This document shows positions 1 through 6,458 of a DNA stretch of 14,889 bases, piece by piece. Numbering within the stretch: position 1 is the stretch's first letter; each line of letters begins with the position of its first letter. Position numbers and translations under genes: made by a program. Location of the stretch: contig DAOVGU010000171.1 in assembly GCA_030672255.1 (NCBI GenBank), positions 1 to 14,889 on the forward strand, given 5' to 3'. This DNA is from a bacterium (GTDB taxonomy: Bacteria > Ratteibacteria > UBA8468). The notes below the pieces were generated by a model that did not search any database, had not been told where the DNA came from, and saw only the letters and a list, made by a program, of their open reading frames with translations.

Positions 1-372
1 CGCCGAGCCTCTGGTCTTATAATCAAGCGGGATATAGTAATTACCATCTACCAAACAGTCGTCCAGGGCTCCGGAAAGGGAAACATTTAATGACTTGTCT
101 TCATAGCAGAGGTTTGTTGTTCTCCAGTTCCGCCATCTTTCTAAAAGGGCTAAATTATTAAACAACTTCCCTTCAACCCTTCCTTTTATTTCCGGAGGCA
201 ACTCATCCTTGATCCGATATTTATCAAAATATTTCTTGATTACTAAGTCCATCCCTCCCGGTAAAGAGGGGAATATCCCCCTGGGTCTTTTTATGCGTCT
301 ATTCATCTGCAACCAGAAACACCGGGGACATTCAAGAAATATATTCAAACTTGAGGGCGACAATCTAATCAT
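1..372 (-). CDS. PD-(D/E)XK family nuclease, C-terminus outside the window
   Basis: This is the first 124 codons of a gene that continues past the left edge. I read it by translating the minus strand from an ATG at 372. A GGAGG ribosome binding site lies 7 nt upstream, and there is an in-frame stop further upstream. The N-terminus has a Cys-Pro-x-Cys-Phe-Trp element (about residues 14-19) followed by a basic stretch. It then reaches a GALDD segment and an LDYKTRG segment at the left edge, which match the Asp and (D/E)xK parts of a PD-(D/E)XK active site as in RecB/Cas4-like nucleases. The likely role is DNA cleavage in repair or recombination, but the substrate is unknown. It is the last visible gene of a minus-strand cluster, 45 nt after a small membrane protein. 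The family call is inferred from the two motifs and the Cys/Trp-rich start. No cas genes or repeats are nearby, so Cas4 is unlikely. Confidence 0.72.
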   Translation of the reverse strand, partial: MIRLSPSSLNIFLECPRCFWLQMNRRIKRPRGIFPSLPGGMDLVIKKYFDKYRIKDELPPEIKGRVEGKLFNNLALLERWRNWRTTNLCYEDKSLNVSLSGALDDCLVDGNYYIPLDYKTRGSA

Positions 373-417
373 TGGGTTCCTCCCTCTCGACAGTACCTCC
401 TTTTACCCAAAGAAGAC

Positions 418-618
418 TTATTTCTTAAATACTACAGATGCTGGTTTTATCGCCAAGATTATAGAAATCAGGAGCCACCAGAATCCATTTATTCTGGTTA
501 ATGCGGGAATCCAGGCCGCCAGCATCAACCCAAAAGCGATGCAACTTAACTTTATCAACGCATAATCGAAGCAGCCAATTCTTTTTATTCTCTCTTTCCA
601 AAAATTCATCAAACTCAT
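418..618 (-). CDS. small two-helix membrane protein, function unknown
   Basis: This 66-residue protein has a short basic-aromatic N-terminus (FWKERIKRIG), two hydrophobic segments (about residues 23-40 and 44-60) and a positively charged tail (VVFKK). That layout suggests a hairpin inner-membrane protein. I recall similar small proteins of about 60-70 residues ending in an 'AIKP' motif after the second helix in many bacteria, but I cannot name a function. Two starts are possible, at 618 (MSLMN) and 609 (MNFWK), and neither has a strong ribosome binding site. It sits between yggU (8 nt upstream) and the nuclease (45 nt downstream) on the same strand, which fits co-transcription. The opposite-strand reading frame over this region looks like a shadow. 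Confidence 0.65.
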   Translation of the reverse strand: MSLMNFWKERIKRIGCFDYALIKLSCIAFGLMLAAWIPALTRINGFWWLLISIILAIKPASVVFKK

Positions 619-626
619 TTTTTTCT

Positions 627-842
627 TTATTTAATCTCTATCACCTTATTTTTAGAGGTTAAACCCTCGATAATCTTTATTGATAATTTTGGCTTTGAGA
701 GGTATTTCGCCAGGATTTCAACAAGCCTTTTATTTGCCTTTCCTTTCTTCGCTGGAGCATCAACTTTTACTCTCAAAACTCCTTCGATTTCCCTTACTCT
801 CGGCTCTTTGGAATTGGGAATAACCTTAACCTGAATTTTCAT
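627..842 (-). CDS. yggU: DUF167/YggU family protein
   Basis: This 71-residue protein matches the small DUF167 (UPF0235, YggU) family. It opens with the strand 'IQVKVIPNSKEP', followed by a Leu-Arg-Val-Lys-Val strand, the conserved 'APAKKGKANKRLVEILAKYL' helix and a C-terminal 'SKNKVIEI' strand. That is the family's usual length and order. The molecular role is unknown; structures of relatives show a compact alpha/beta fold. Its ATG overlaps the stop codon of the upstream peptidase remnant (ATGA at 842-839), so translation was probably coupled to that gene. It belongs to the minus-strand cluster led by the DUF4321 gene. Confidence 0.88.
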   Translation of the reverse strand: MKIQVKVIPNSKEPRVREIEGVLRVKVDAPAKKGKANKRLVEILAKYLSKPKLSIKIIEGLTSKNKVIEIK

Positions 843-1012
843 ATTTCTATATCGGATTCTGCTTCCGGCTCAAATCCTTTAGCGATAAGATATCCTCTTG
901 CCCTTTCAGCTAGTTTATATTGAGATACGATATCCCAGAAAGATTTACTGTGGTTAGGCTGGATGATATGAACCATCTCATGAACAATTACATAATCTCT
1001 CACCCATTGCGT
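839..1012 (-). pseudogene. remnant of DUF45/YgjP-like metallopeptidase (C-terminal third)
   Basis: Immediately after the radC stop codon (TAG, 1015-1013) the same reading frame stays open for 57 codons and ends in a TGA at 841-839 that overlaps yggU. The translation contains 'VRDYVIVHEMVH', a full HExxH zinc motif, then 'NHSKSFWD', which supplies the third His and the FW typical of DUF45/YgjP (WLM-like) proteins, and then a short C-terminal helix. Intact family members are about 220-240 residues, so the N-terminal two thirds are missing. No start with a ribosome binding site is evident. A GTG at 1003 would give 54 residues. I infer a deletion that removed the front of the gene up to the radC stop. 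A very small free-standing protein or readthrough product is possible but less likely. Confidence 0.68.
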
Positions 1013-1705
1013 CTATACCAATCCTTTATCGGTGAAGCTGAAGTAGTTATTGTTGCCAAAGATGATATGGTCCAGGATTTTGAGCTGCATAATTTTACCT
1101 GCAGAGACAAGTTCTTTGGTAAAATCTTTGTCTTCTTCACTTGGGTTTGGATTACCCGAGGGGTGATTATGAACACAGATGATCGCGGCGGCAAAGTTCT
1201 GTAAAGCCAGAGAAATTATTTCTCTGATAACCGGGCTGGCCTGGGTGACGGAACCTTCCTCTATCTCGGCAATGTCAATAAGTCTATTCTGTCCATCTAA
1301 AAGCAGGACCTTAAAGACCTCTTTTTTTAAATCTCTCATCCGGGGCATAAGAAAAGCGGTAGCATCCTTTGCGCAGGTTATCTTTATTTTCTTTTCCTTT
1401 ATCTCCTGTTCTCTAAATCTTCGGCCGATTTCAATCGCCGCTTTAATTTGCGCAATTTTGGCTTGACCCAAACCTTTAAATTCTTTCCATCGACGGATAT
1501 CGGTATGGCTCATATTGCGGAAGGTTTTGAACTCTTTGATGATTCTCCTGGCTAAATCAATAGCGCTTTGGCCTTTTGTGCCACTGCGGAGAAGAATGGC
1601 CAATAACTCGGTGTCACTTAATCTATGTTCTCCAGACTTAAAGAGTTTTTCTCTTGGTCTTTCATCCTTCGGCCAATTTTTTATACCACTTTCGTATTTT
1701 TTCAT
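1013..1705 (-). CDS. radC: RadC-type JAB/MPN domain protein
   Basis: This 230-residue protein has the normal RadC layout. An N-terminal helix-hairpin-helix region (about residues 20-90, with 'LSDTELLAILLRSGTKGQSA' and 'FKGLGQAKIAQIKA') precedes a C-terminal JAB/JAMM domain. The zinc motif HxH...D is complete in 'VHNHPSGNPNPSEEDKDF', and an upstream Glu is present in 'EIEEGSVTQA'. The name suggests DNA repair, but the true role of RadC is unsettled and relatives act as putative metallo-isopeptidases or nucleases. The start at 1705 has AGGAAG just upstream. The upstream neighbour is a DUF4321 gene, an arrangement familiar from other bacteria. The 76-nt gap between them holds a half-copy of a dispersed repeat. 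The peptidase remnant follows in frame after the stop. Confidence 0.95.
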   Translation of the reverse strand: MKKYESGIKNWPKDERPREKLFKSGEHRLSDTELLAILLRSGTKGQSAIDLARRIIKEFKTFRNMSHTDIRRWKEFKGLGQAKIAQIKAAIEIGRRFREQEIKEKKIKITCAKDATAFLMPRMRDLKKEVFKVLLLDGQNRLIDIAEIEEGSVTQASPVIREIISLALQNFAAAIICVHNHPSGNPNPSEEDKDFTKELVSAGKIMQLKILDHIIFGNNNYFSFTDKGLV

Positions 1706-1724
1706 TCTTCCTATGTTTGAAGGC

Positions 1725-1774
1725 GAGATTCTTCGGCTAATGCCTCAGAATGACATCTGTGTCTATTTGTGGTT
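1725..1774. repeat. half-copy of the dispersed palindromic repeat
   Basis: This stretch lies wholly inside the radC/DUF4321 gap. It repeats the right half of the 141-bp element found at 4981-5121. Both contain GAGATTCTTC and TCAGAATGACAT in the same order, with different hairpin tips between them (GGCTAATGCC here). The outer segment CTGTGTCTATTTGTG matches CTGCGTTTATCTGCG at 11 of 15 positions, and every difference is a C/T change. The left half of the element is absent. It may affect messenger stability between the two genes. Confidence 0.65.
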
Positions 1775-1781
1775 GAAGTGG

Positions 1782-2045
1782 TTAAAGTTTTCTTAAGGCG
1801 AAAATAGCGCAGAAGAGCATACCAAGAACACCACAAAGATTAATCTTTACTTTGATGCCAAAGGTGATGCCCATTATGATGAGATTGAGTTTAGCAGGAC
1901 CAAATGAGGGAGTAAGGCCCAGGTTAAAAAAGGAATACATTCTCGTTCCTTCTCCTACTAAAAGCCCTAAAAGTTCTCCAATGGTGGTGCCGATAAGAGC
2001 GCCAATAAGCAAGAAAAAGATGAGAAAGGCAATACTGTGTTTCAT
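1782..2045 (-). CDS. DUF4321 membrane protein
   Basis: This 87-residue protein has two or three membrane segments: residues 5-30 (rich in Gly, with a GALIGTTIGELLG pattern), about 48-62 and about 66-83. The ending, with 'IKVKINLCGVLGMLFCAIFAL', fits DUF4321, a small membrane family often encoded beside radC/maf/mre genes. No biochemical function is known. The start at 2045 is well supported by AAGGAGG 6 nt upstream and by a promoter at 2097-2068. It appears to be the first gene of the minus-strand cluster. Confidence 0.82.
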   Translation of the reverse strand: MKHSIAFLIFFLLIGALIGTTIGELLGLLVGEGTRMYSFFNLGLTPSFGPAKLNLIIMGITFGIKVKINLCGVLGMLFCAIFALRKL

Positions 2046-2067
2046 GGTCTCCTCCTTGTTTTTATTT

Positions 2068-2097
2068 ATTCTACCTTAAGTAGGGCGAGAGTGTCAA
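2068..2097 (-). promoter_or_regulatory. sigma-70-type promoter for the DUF4321-radC cluster
   Basis: On the minus strand there is a perfect TTGACA (2097-2092), an 18-bp spacer and TAGAAT (2073-2068). Transcription would begin near 2061, about 16 nt before the DUF4321 start and just ahead of its AAGGAGG site. It is divergent from, and nearly back to back with, the proposed pyrK promoter at 2107-2135. Confidence 0.75.
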
Positions 2098-2106
2098 TTT
2101 AAAAGA

Positions 2107-2135
2107 TTGTCTATGGATGGGAAATGTGTTAAACT
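2107..2135 (+). promoter_or_regulatory. extended -10 promoter for the pyrK-frr operon
   Basis: TTGTCT (2107-2112), a 17-bp spacer and TAAACT (2130-2135) preceded by TGT form an extended -10 (TGn) promoter. The expected transcript start (about 2142) is only a few bases before the ATG at 2147, which has no ribosome binding site. The messenger would therefore be leaderless or nearly so. The ATG at 2117 lies inside the promoter spacer and cannot be used by this transcript. Confidence 0.5.
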
Positions 2136-2146
2136 ATTTTGGCAAT

Positions 2147-2912
2147 ATGGTTCAGACAAAAGCAGAGATTATTGAAAACAGAGAACTTCTCCCGGCAACT
2201 TACTATCAACTTTCTCTAAAAGTGCAAAGAATAGCTCAGGTAAGTAAGCCGGGGCAATTTCTCCATATCAAGGTTAACCAAGGAATTTTCCCTTTACTCC
2301 GTAGGCCATTTTCTATCCATCGGGTAAGAAGAGAGAATGTAGATCTTCTTTATAAAATAAGGGGGAAAGGGACAAAAATTCTTTCCCGGAGGAAGAGAGG
2401 GCAATATTTAGATCTTATTGGACCTTTAGGCAAAGGCTATAAGTTACCTGATAAAGGAGTAAGGATTATTCTTGTTGCCGGTGGAATTGGGGTAGCCTCT
2501 CTCTATTTCTTGGCCGAGGAACTTACCCAGCGCTCATTGCCCTATATTACTCTCATTGGCGGCAAGAAATCTGAGGATATCCTCTGCCGGGATGAATTTA
2601 AGCAATTGGGGGGAGTAGTCAAGATTTCCACTGAGGATGGGAGTTTAGGAAGAAAGGGTTTAGTTACTGACTTGCTACAGGAATTACTCCCCACTCCCCA
2701 CTGTTATTTACGCCTGTGGTCCGATGGAAATGCTTAAGGAGATAGCCAGGATTGCAAAAAGCCACAGGATTTTTTGCCAGGTCTCCTTAGAAGAGCATAT
2801 GGCCTGTGGAGTGGGGGCCTGTCAGGGATGTGTGGTAAGGATGAAGAAGAATGAGTATAAAAGGGTTTGTAAGGATGGTCCAGTTTTCAATAGTGAGGAG
2901 ATAGCCTGGTGA
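2147..2912 (+). CDS. pyrK: PyrK, electron-transfer subunit of dihydroorotate dehydrogenase B, interrupted by a +1 frameshift
   Basis: PyrK passes electrons from dihydroorotate dehydrogenase (PyrD) to NAD+ through FAD and a [2Fe-2S] cluster. The first part (2147-2737 frame) has the ferredoxin-reductase fold: 'GQFLHIKV', the FAD motif 'RRPFSIH' and the nucleotide motif 'AGGIGVAS'. The rest is in the +1 frame and resumes with 'IYACGPMEMLKEIA', then 'QVSLEEHMACGVGACQGC' and a further Cys, which are the four cluster ligands. The break coincides with a 7-bp tandem duplication (CTCCCCA twice, 2687-2700). Removing one copy restores the frame exactly (LLPTVIYACGP). Without correction the product lacks the iron-sulfur region. 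I prefer ATG 2147 to the in-frame ATG 2117, because homologues start near there and 2117 is inside the promoter. The stop overlaps the pyrD GTG by four bases. Confidence 0.9.
2687..2700 (+). repeat. 7-bp tandem duplication causing the pyrK frameshift
   Basis: The heptamer CTCCCCA occurs twice in tandem (2687-2693, 2694-2700), and the next three bases begin a third partial copy (CTG). Seven bases equal two codons plus one, so one extra unit produces the observed +1 shift. This is a slipped-strand type site. It may be a real mutation, a switchable tract or an assembly artefact. Confidence 0.8.
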
Positions 2913-3829
2913 GAAAGGTTAACCTGAGGGTAGAGATTGCGGGGATAACTCTGAAGAACCCGGTAGTCTTGCAAAGTGGTTGTTTTGGCTATGGAGAAGA
3001 ATACAGGGATCTAATCGATATTAATCGGGTAGGGGCGGTAGTGACCAAGACGATTACTCTTAAGCCAACCGCAGGCAATCCACCTCCCCGGTTTGTTGAA
3101 ACAGCCGCCGGTCTCTTAAACTCCATTGGTCTGGCAAATGTAGGAATAAAGGCATTCTTAAAGGAAAAATTACCCTACCTTAAAAAATTTTCCACACCGG
3201 TTATCGTAAGTATTGCAGGAAAAAAAAAGGAAGAATATCTAGAGCTTGTGCAAATATTGAATAGGGAGGAGATAGCGGGAATTGAGTTGAACATCTCCTG
3301 CCCAAATATCAGGAAAAAATTAATTGTTGGACAGGATGAGCTCGAAACCTTCCACCTGATTAAAGCAGTAAGAAGAAAAACGAAACTTCCGCTTTTGGTT
3401 AAACTTTCCCCCAATGTCACCGATATTACTAAAATAGCAAAGTCTGCAGAAAAAGCGGGAGCGAACATTTTAAGTCTGGTAAATACCTTTTCGGCAATAA
3501 GTGTGGATGTGGAAACAAAAGCGCCAAAATTGGGAGGTGTTCTCGGAGGGCTCTCGGGGCCAGCAATAAGACCAATTGCTCTAAGGATGGTCTGGCAGGT
3601 GAGAAAAGTAACCTCCTTGCCAATTATCGGAGCCGGAGGAATTCTCAGTTGCAATGATGCTTTAGAATTTATTATTGCGGGAGCCAATGCCGTTGGTTTG
3701 GGAACAGTTATTTTTATTAATCCACATGCCGCTCAGGAAATTATCACGGGATTGAAGAGGTATCTTTCCCGCAAAGGAATTTACGATGTCAATGAACTTG
3801 TCGGTTCCCTCCACGAGAAAACCTCATAA
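2909..3829 (+). CDS. pyrD: dihydroorotate dehydrogenase, class 1B catalytic subunit
   Basis: PyrD oxidises dihydroorotate to orotate on FMN, the fourth step of UMP synthesis. At 306 residues it is the usual length for a class 1 TIM-barrel enzyme. Visible motifs include 'VVTKTITLKPTAGNPPPR' near residues 44-61 (Lys47 region), 'NSIGLANVG' at 71-79, the catalytic Cys131 in 'NISCPN', Lys165 in 'LVKLSPN' and the FMN phosphate loops 'GGLSGPAI' and 'GAGGI'. A catalytic Cys rather than Ser, plus the adjacent pyrK, identify the NAD-linked 1B type. The GTG start overlaps the pyrK stop (GTGA), so PyrD synthesis is probably coupled to translation reaching the end of pyrK. That makes the pyrK frameshift relevant here too. 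Confidence 0.96.
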   Translation: MRKVNLRVEIAGITLKNPVVLQSGCFGYGEEYRDLIDINRVGAVVTKTITLKPTAGNPPPRFVETAAGLLNSIGLANVGIKAFLKEKLPYLKKFSTPVIVSIAGKKKEEYLELVQILNREEIAGIELNISCPNIRKKLIVGQDELETFHLIKAVRRKTKLPLLVKLSPNVTDITKIAKSAEKAGANILSLVNTFSAISVDVETKAPKLGGVLGGLSGPAIRPIALRMVWQVRKVTSLPIIGAGGILSCNDALEFIIAGANAVGLGTVIFINPHAAQEIITGLKRYLSRKGIYDVNELVGSLHEKTS

Positions 3830-3831
3830 CT

Positions 3832-3876
3832 ATTACCCTCCCCTCGAAGGAGGGGAAGAAAGGGGAGGGGGATTAC
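3832..3876. repeat. GC-rich inverted repeat flanked by ATTAC
   Basis: The gap between pyrD and the O-antigen ligase contains CCCTCCCCT (3836-3844) and its perfect complement AGGGGAGGG (3861-3869). A second nested stem is CCCCTC-GAAG-GAGGGG (3840-3855). The five bases ATTAC occur directly on both sides (3832-3836, 3872-3876), like a small target duplication. No T-tract follows, so it is not a typical intrinsic terminator. Its right arm also supplies the purine-rich ribosome binding sequence for the next gene. Confidence 0.55.
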
Positions 3877-3882
3877 TATACG

Positions 3883-5847
3883 GTGAAAAATAGGGAAGCG
3901 GTTAAATCGATAATCAAAGCTGTCCTTCTTGCCTTTATTCTTCTGCGACCTTTTATTGACGGGCTTACCTATCCTATTCAAAATAGCATTTTTCATCTGG
4001 TGGTTATCTCTTTGGTGGTAATCTGGTTGTGTAGCTTTTTCTGGCAGAAAGGAGAAACTTTTCTTCTCTTAAAAAGCCCTCCGGACCTACCTCTGCTTCT
4101 CTTTCTTCTTTTTCTTCTCGTGAGCAGTTCTTTTTCTTCCTGCCATTACCTTTCTTTCCATCTCTCCCTTCAATTTATCGGTTATTTTCTTCTTTATTGG
4201 CTGGTGGTTAATAATATTGAGGAAAAAGAGGTTAAGGGTTTTCTGATCATCATTTTATTTTCGGCAACCTTAATCTCTCTTTATGGAATCTATCAATATT
4301 TCTGGGGGTTGGAGGCAACCAGGAAATTTATCGCTACCCATTATCGGATGGAGGAATTACCGGAGGCTCTTTTATCAAGGCTCTCTTCTAATCGCGTCTT
4401 TTCTACCTTTGTTTATCCCAATATCTTGGCCGGCTACCTAATTATGCTTTTCCCCATAGGCATGACAATGGCAATTGAGAGTAGACATTTCTTCAAACCC
4501 ATTTTTCTGGGAATTTGTGCACTTTTGCTTTACTGCCTCTTTTATACAAAATCGGTTGGTGGCTGGATTGGCTTATTCTTTATTCTTGGCTTCTTTCTTA
4601 TTTTCTATTTTTTCAAGGAAGGAAAAAAAATACTTTTCTTCGGCGGTCTGTTTCTTTCCCTTTTCCTTCTTATTTTCTTTTTATTCTTTAAGTTTGGGGG
4701 GCTACCCCATCTTTCCGCTTTCCGGGACAGAATTGGCTACTGGAGCGCCGGTTTCCGGATGATTAAGGAAAACCCCTTTTTTGGTAGTGGTCCCGGGACC
4801 TTTGGAAGCAGATTTGCCAGATACAAACTTGCCTATACCATGGAGACCCAGCATGCGCATAATAATTTTTTAGAGATTTGGGTGGAGACTGGCGTTTTTG
4901 GACTTCTTCTCTTTCTCTGGATATGGGGGAATTTTTTCCGGGCGGCAGTAAAAAGGATTATTCAAAGAAACAAATCAGTAGGACGCAGATTGTCACAGAT
5001 ACACACAGATGACACAAGATGTCACCCTGAGTGTAAAGCGAAGGGTCTCTTATTAAAAGAGAGATTCTTCCCCCGTATTGAATACGGGGTCAGAATGACA
5101 TTTCTGCGTTTATCTGCGTCCAAAAGGGGTAATTCCTTAATTCTCCTGGGTTTATCCCTGGCTATTTTTGGTTCCCTGATTCACTCTTTTGGCGATTTTG
5201 ACCTTTATGACCCTTCTCTTGCTACAATTATCTTCTTCATTTTGGCTTTAGCGGTTGTGATGTTAAAGGATACACGACCATACCGTATAAAAAAATCTGT
5301 TTTGACAAAAACCGCTCTTTTCCTTATAATAGGGATGGTCATTCTTTCAGGCGGAATGAATCTGAGGGAAATTTTAGCCGAAAGAAAAGCAAAGCAAGCT
5401 GTACAACTCATGAATGAGGAAAAGTTTAAAGAGGGAAGGGTAATGTTGCAAAAAGCATTATTCTGGCAGTCTACTAATCCTTCCTATTGGTACCGATTAG
5501 CCGAGGTCGATCAAAAAATTGCTCTCATACAAAGGGATTCTCTTGCCTGGGAAAGAGCAATTGAGGAGATGAAAAGAGCCATTTTTTTCAATCCCTATCC
5601 TGCCTATTACCACTATACTTTGGCCAAACTTTACTGGATTAAAGGAATTCGGGAAGGAAAAGAATCTCTTTTAGAAAAAGCAATCGCCCAATTAAAGGAG
5701 GCGGTCAATCGCTATCCCACCAAGAGCATCTACCATTTGGAATTAGGAAAACTTTATGAATTTTTAGGGGAAGAGGAAAGAGCAAAGAAAGAATATAAAG
5801 AAGCAGAGAAATGGAACAGGTTGTTCAGATCCGAATCAGAAAATTAG
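3883..5847 (+). CDS. O-antigen ligase family (WaaL/Wzy_C) membrane protein with C-terminal TPRs and an in-frame repeat insertion
   Basis: This is a 654-residue polytopic inner-membrane protein. Roughly ten hydrophobic segments fill residues 10-365. A periplasmic loop then carries the Wzy_C signature: 'NPFFGSGPGTF' (about 299-309) and 'QHAHNNFLEIWVETG' (from about 323), whose His and Asn belong to the conserved region of WaaL-type ligases. A further membrane pair follows (about 418-450), and a TPR-like helical tail occupies about 510-645. Such proteins join or polymerise undecaprenyl-linked glycans at the periplasmic face; the substrate is unknown. Residues 367-413 are encoded exactly by a 141-bp palindromic repeat and are very probably foreign to the family, lying in a charged loop between membrane helices. 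The start is GTG with GGGAGGGG 12 nt upstream. The 3' end overlaps ricT by 37 bases. Confidence 0.88.
   Translation: MKNREAVKSIIKAVLLAFILLRPFIDGLTYPIQNSIFHLVVISLVVIWLCSFFWQKGETFLLLKSPPDLPLLLFLLFLLVSSSFSSCHYLSFHLSLQFIGYFLLYWLVVNNIEEKEVKGFLIIILFSATLISLYGIYQYFWGLEATRKFIATHYRMEELPEALLSRLSSNRVFSTFVYPNILAGYLIMLFPIGMTMAIESRHFFKPIFLGICALLLYCLFYTKSVGGWIGLFFILGFFLIFYFFKEGKKILFFGGLFLSLFLLIFFLFFKFGGLPHLSAFRDRIGYWSAGFRMIKENPFFGSGPGTFGSRFARYKLAYTMETQHAHNNFLEIWVETGVFGLLLFLWIWGNFFRAAVKRIIQRNKSVGRRLSQIHTDDTRCHPECKAKGLLLKERFFPRIEYGVRMTFLRLSASKRGNSLILLGLSLAIFGSLIHSFGDFDLYDPSLATIIFFILALAVVMLKDTRPYRIKKSVLTKTALFLIIGMVILSGGMNLREILAERKAKQAVQLMNEEKFKEGRVMLQKALFWQSTNPSYWYRLAEVDQKIALIQRDSLAWERAIEEMKRAIFFNPYPAYYHYTLAKLYWIKGIREGKESLLEKAIAQLKEAVNRYPTKSIYHLELGKLYEFLGEEERAKKEYKEAEKWNRLFRSESEN
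4981..5121. repeat. 141-bp nested palindromic element inserted in frame in a coding region
   Basis: The outer ends are perfect 10-bp inverted repeats, GGACGCAGAT (4981-4990) and ATCTGCGTCC (5112-5121). Inside them are GTCACCCTGA (5021-5030) and TCAGAATGAC (5090-5099), complementary at 8 of 10 positions. Two local hairpins follow: TCTCTT/AAGAGA (5046-5062), and CCCCGTATT-G-AATACGGGG (5071-5089), perfect over 9 bp. In the left arm CAGAT recurs every 10 bp (4986, 4996, 5006). The element is 47 codons long, starts and ends on codon boundaries and has no stop in the gene's frame. No transposase is present, so it resembles a small non-autonomous or palindromic repeat. Confidence 0.8.
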
Positions 5848-6458
5848 ACCGGCTTGCCTATTTTCTTATGGGAAATTTAAACCTGAAAATAACCGACTAC
5901 TGCATTATTGAATCTGAATCAGGAAAAGAGGACTATGGGGAGGTTATTTCTTCCCCAAAACCTGCTGATCTAAAAAAGACCGATTCTCCCTTAAAGAAAG
6001 TAATCAGAAAGGTAAATGAAGCCGATATCAAAAGGATTGAGGAAAATTATAAGCGAGATGAAGAAGCATTCAAAATATGCCTGGAGAAGATCGAAGAAAA
6101 AAAATTGCCGATGAAACTTATTGAGGCGGAGCATTCCTTTGATTTATCCACCGTTACCTTTTATTATTGGGCAGAGGGAAGGGTTGACTTTAAGGAGTTG
6201 GTGAAGGAACTTGCCTCTATCTTCAATTGCCGCATTGAGATGCGGCAGATTGGGCTTCGCGATGAGGCACGGATGGTTGGTGGATATGGCATTTGTGGCC
6301 GACCACTCTGCTGTACTCTTTTTCTAAAAAAATTTGAGCCTGTAACCATACGCATGGCAAAGGATCAAAGTCTTCCCCTGGATATAGCTAAGATTTCCGG
6401 TCTCTGTGGAAGACTTATGTGTTGCCTTGGTTTTGAAGAAGAAAATTACAAAAAATGA
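5811..6458 (+). CDS. ricT: PSP1 domain protein, RicT/YaaT type
   Basis: This 215-residue protein has the PSP1/RicT layout. The N-terminal region holds 'LNLKITDYCIIESESGKEDYGEVI' in two pieces around residues 23-46. A central helical stretch covers about 65-100. The Cys-rich core is 'GGYGICGRPLCC' (158-168) and 'ISGLCGRLMCC' (195-205). In Bacillus, RicT works with RicA and RicF; the complex binds [4Fe-4S] clusters and aids RNA processing by RNase Y. In other bacteria the role is less clear. All six core Cys residues are present (162, 167, 168, 199, 204, 205), so cluster binding is plausible. The protein ends soon after the second Cys motif, shorter than many relatives. It overlaps the upstream ligase gene by 37 bases and the metG start by four (ATGA). 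Confidence 0.88.
   Translation: MEQVVQIRIRKLDRLAYFLMGNLNLKITDYCIIESESGKEDYGEVISSPKPADLKKTDSPLKKVIRKVNEADIKRIEENYKRDEEAFKICLEKIEEKKLPMKLIEAEHSFDLSTVTFYYWAEGRVDFKELVKELASIFNCRIEMRQIGLRDEARMVGGYGICGRPLCCTLFLKKFEPVTIRMAKDQSLPLDIAKISGLCGRLMCCLGFEEENYKK

Noticed and set aside
920..1466. Plus-strand open frames over radC and the peptidase remnant
   Set aside because: They mirror well-recognised minus-strand genes, and their translations show no family features.
2117..2146. Upstream in-frame start for pyrK
   Set aside because: It lies within the promoter spacer and adds ten residues not expected in PyrK.
2687..2700. Programmed +1 frameshift in pyrK
   Set aside because: The tandem heptamer explains the shift simply. 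No slow codon, stop or stimulatory structure typical of recoding is evident at the site.
3836..3869. Intrinsic terminator after pyrD
   Set aside because: The stem is strong but no T-tract follows on the plus strand.
4986..5020. CAGAT repeated every 10 bp, considered as a CRISPR-like or tandem array
   Set aside because: Units are far too short and belong to the left arm of the palindromic element.
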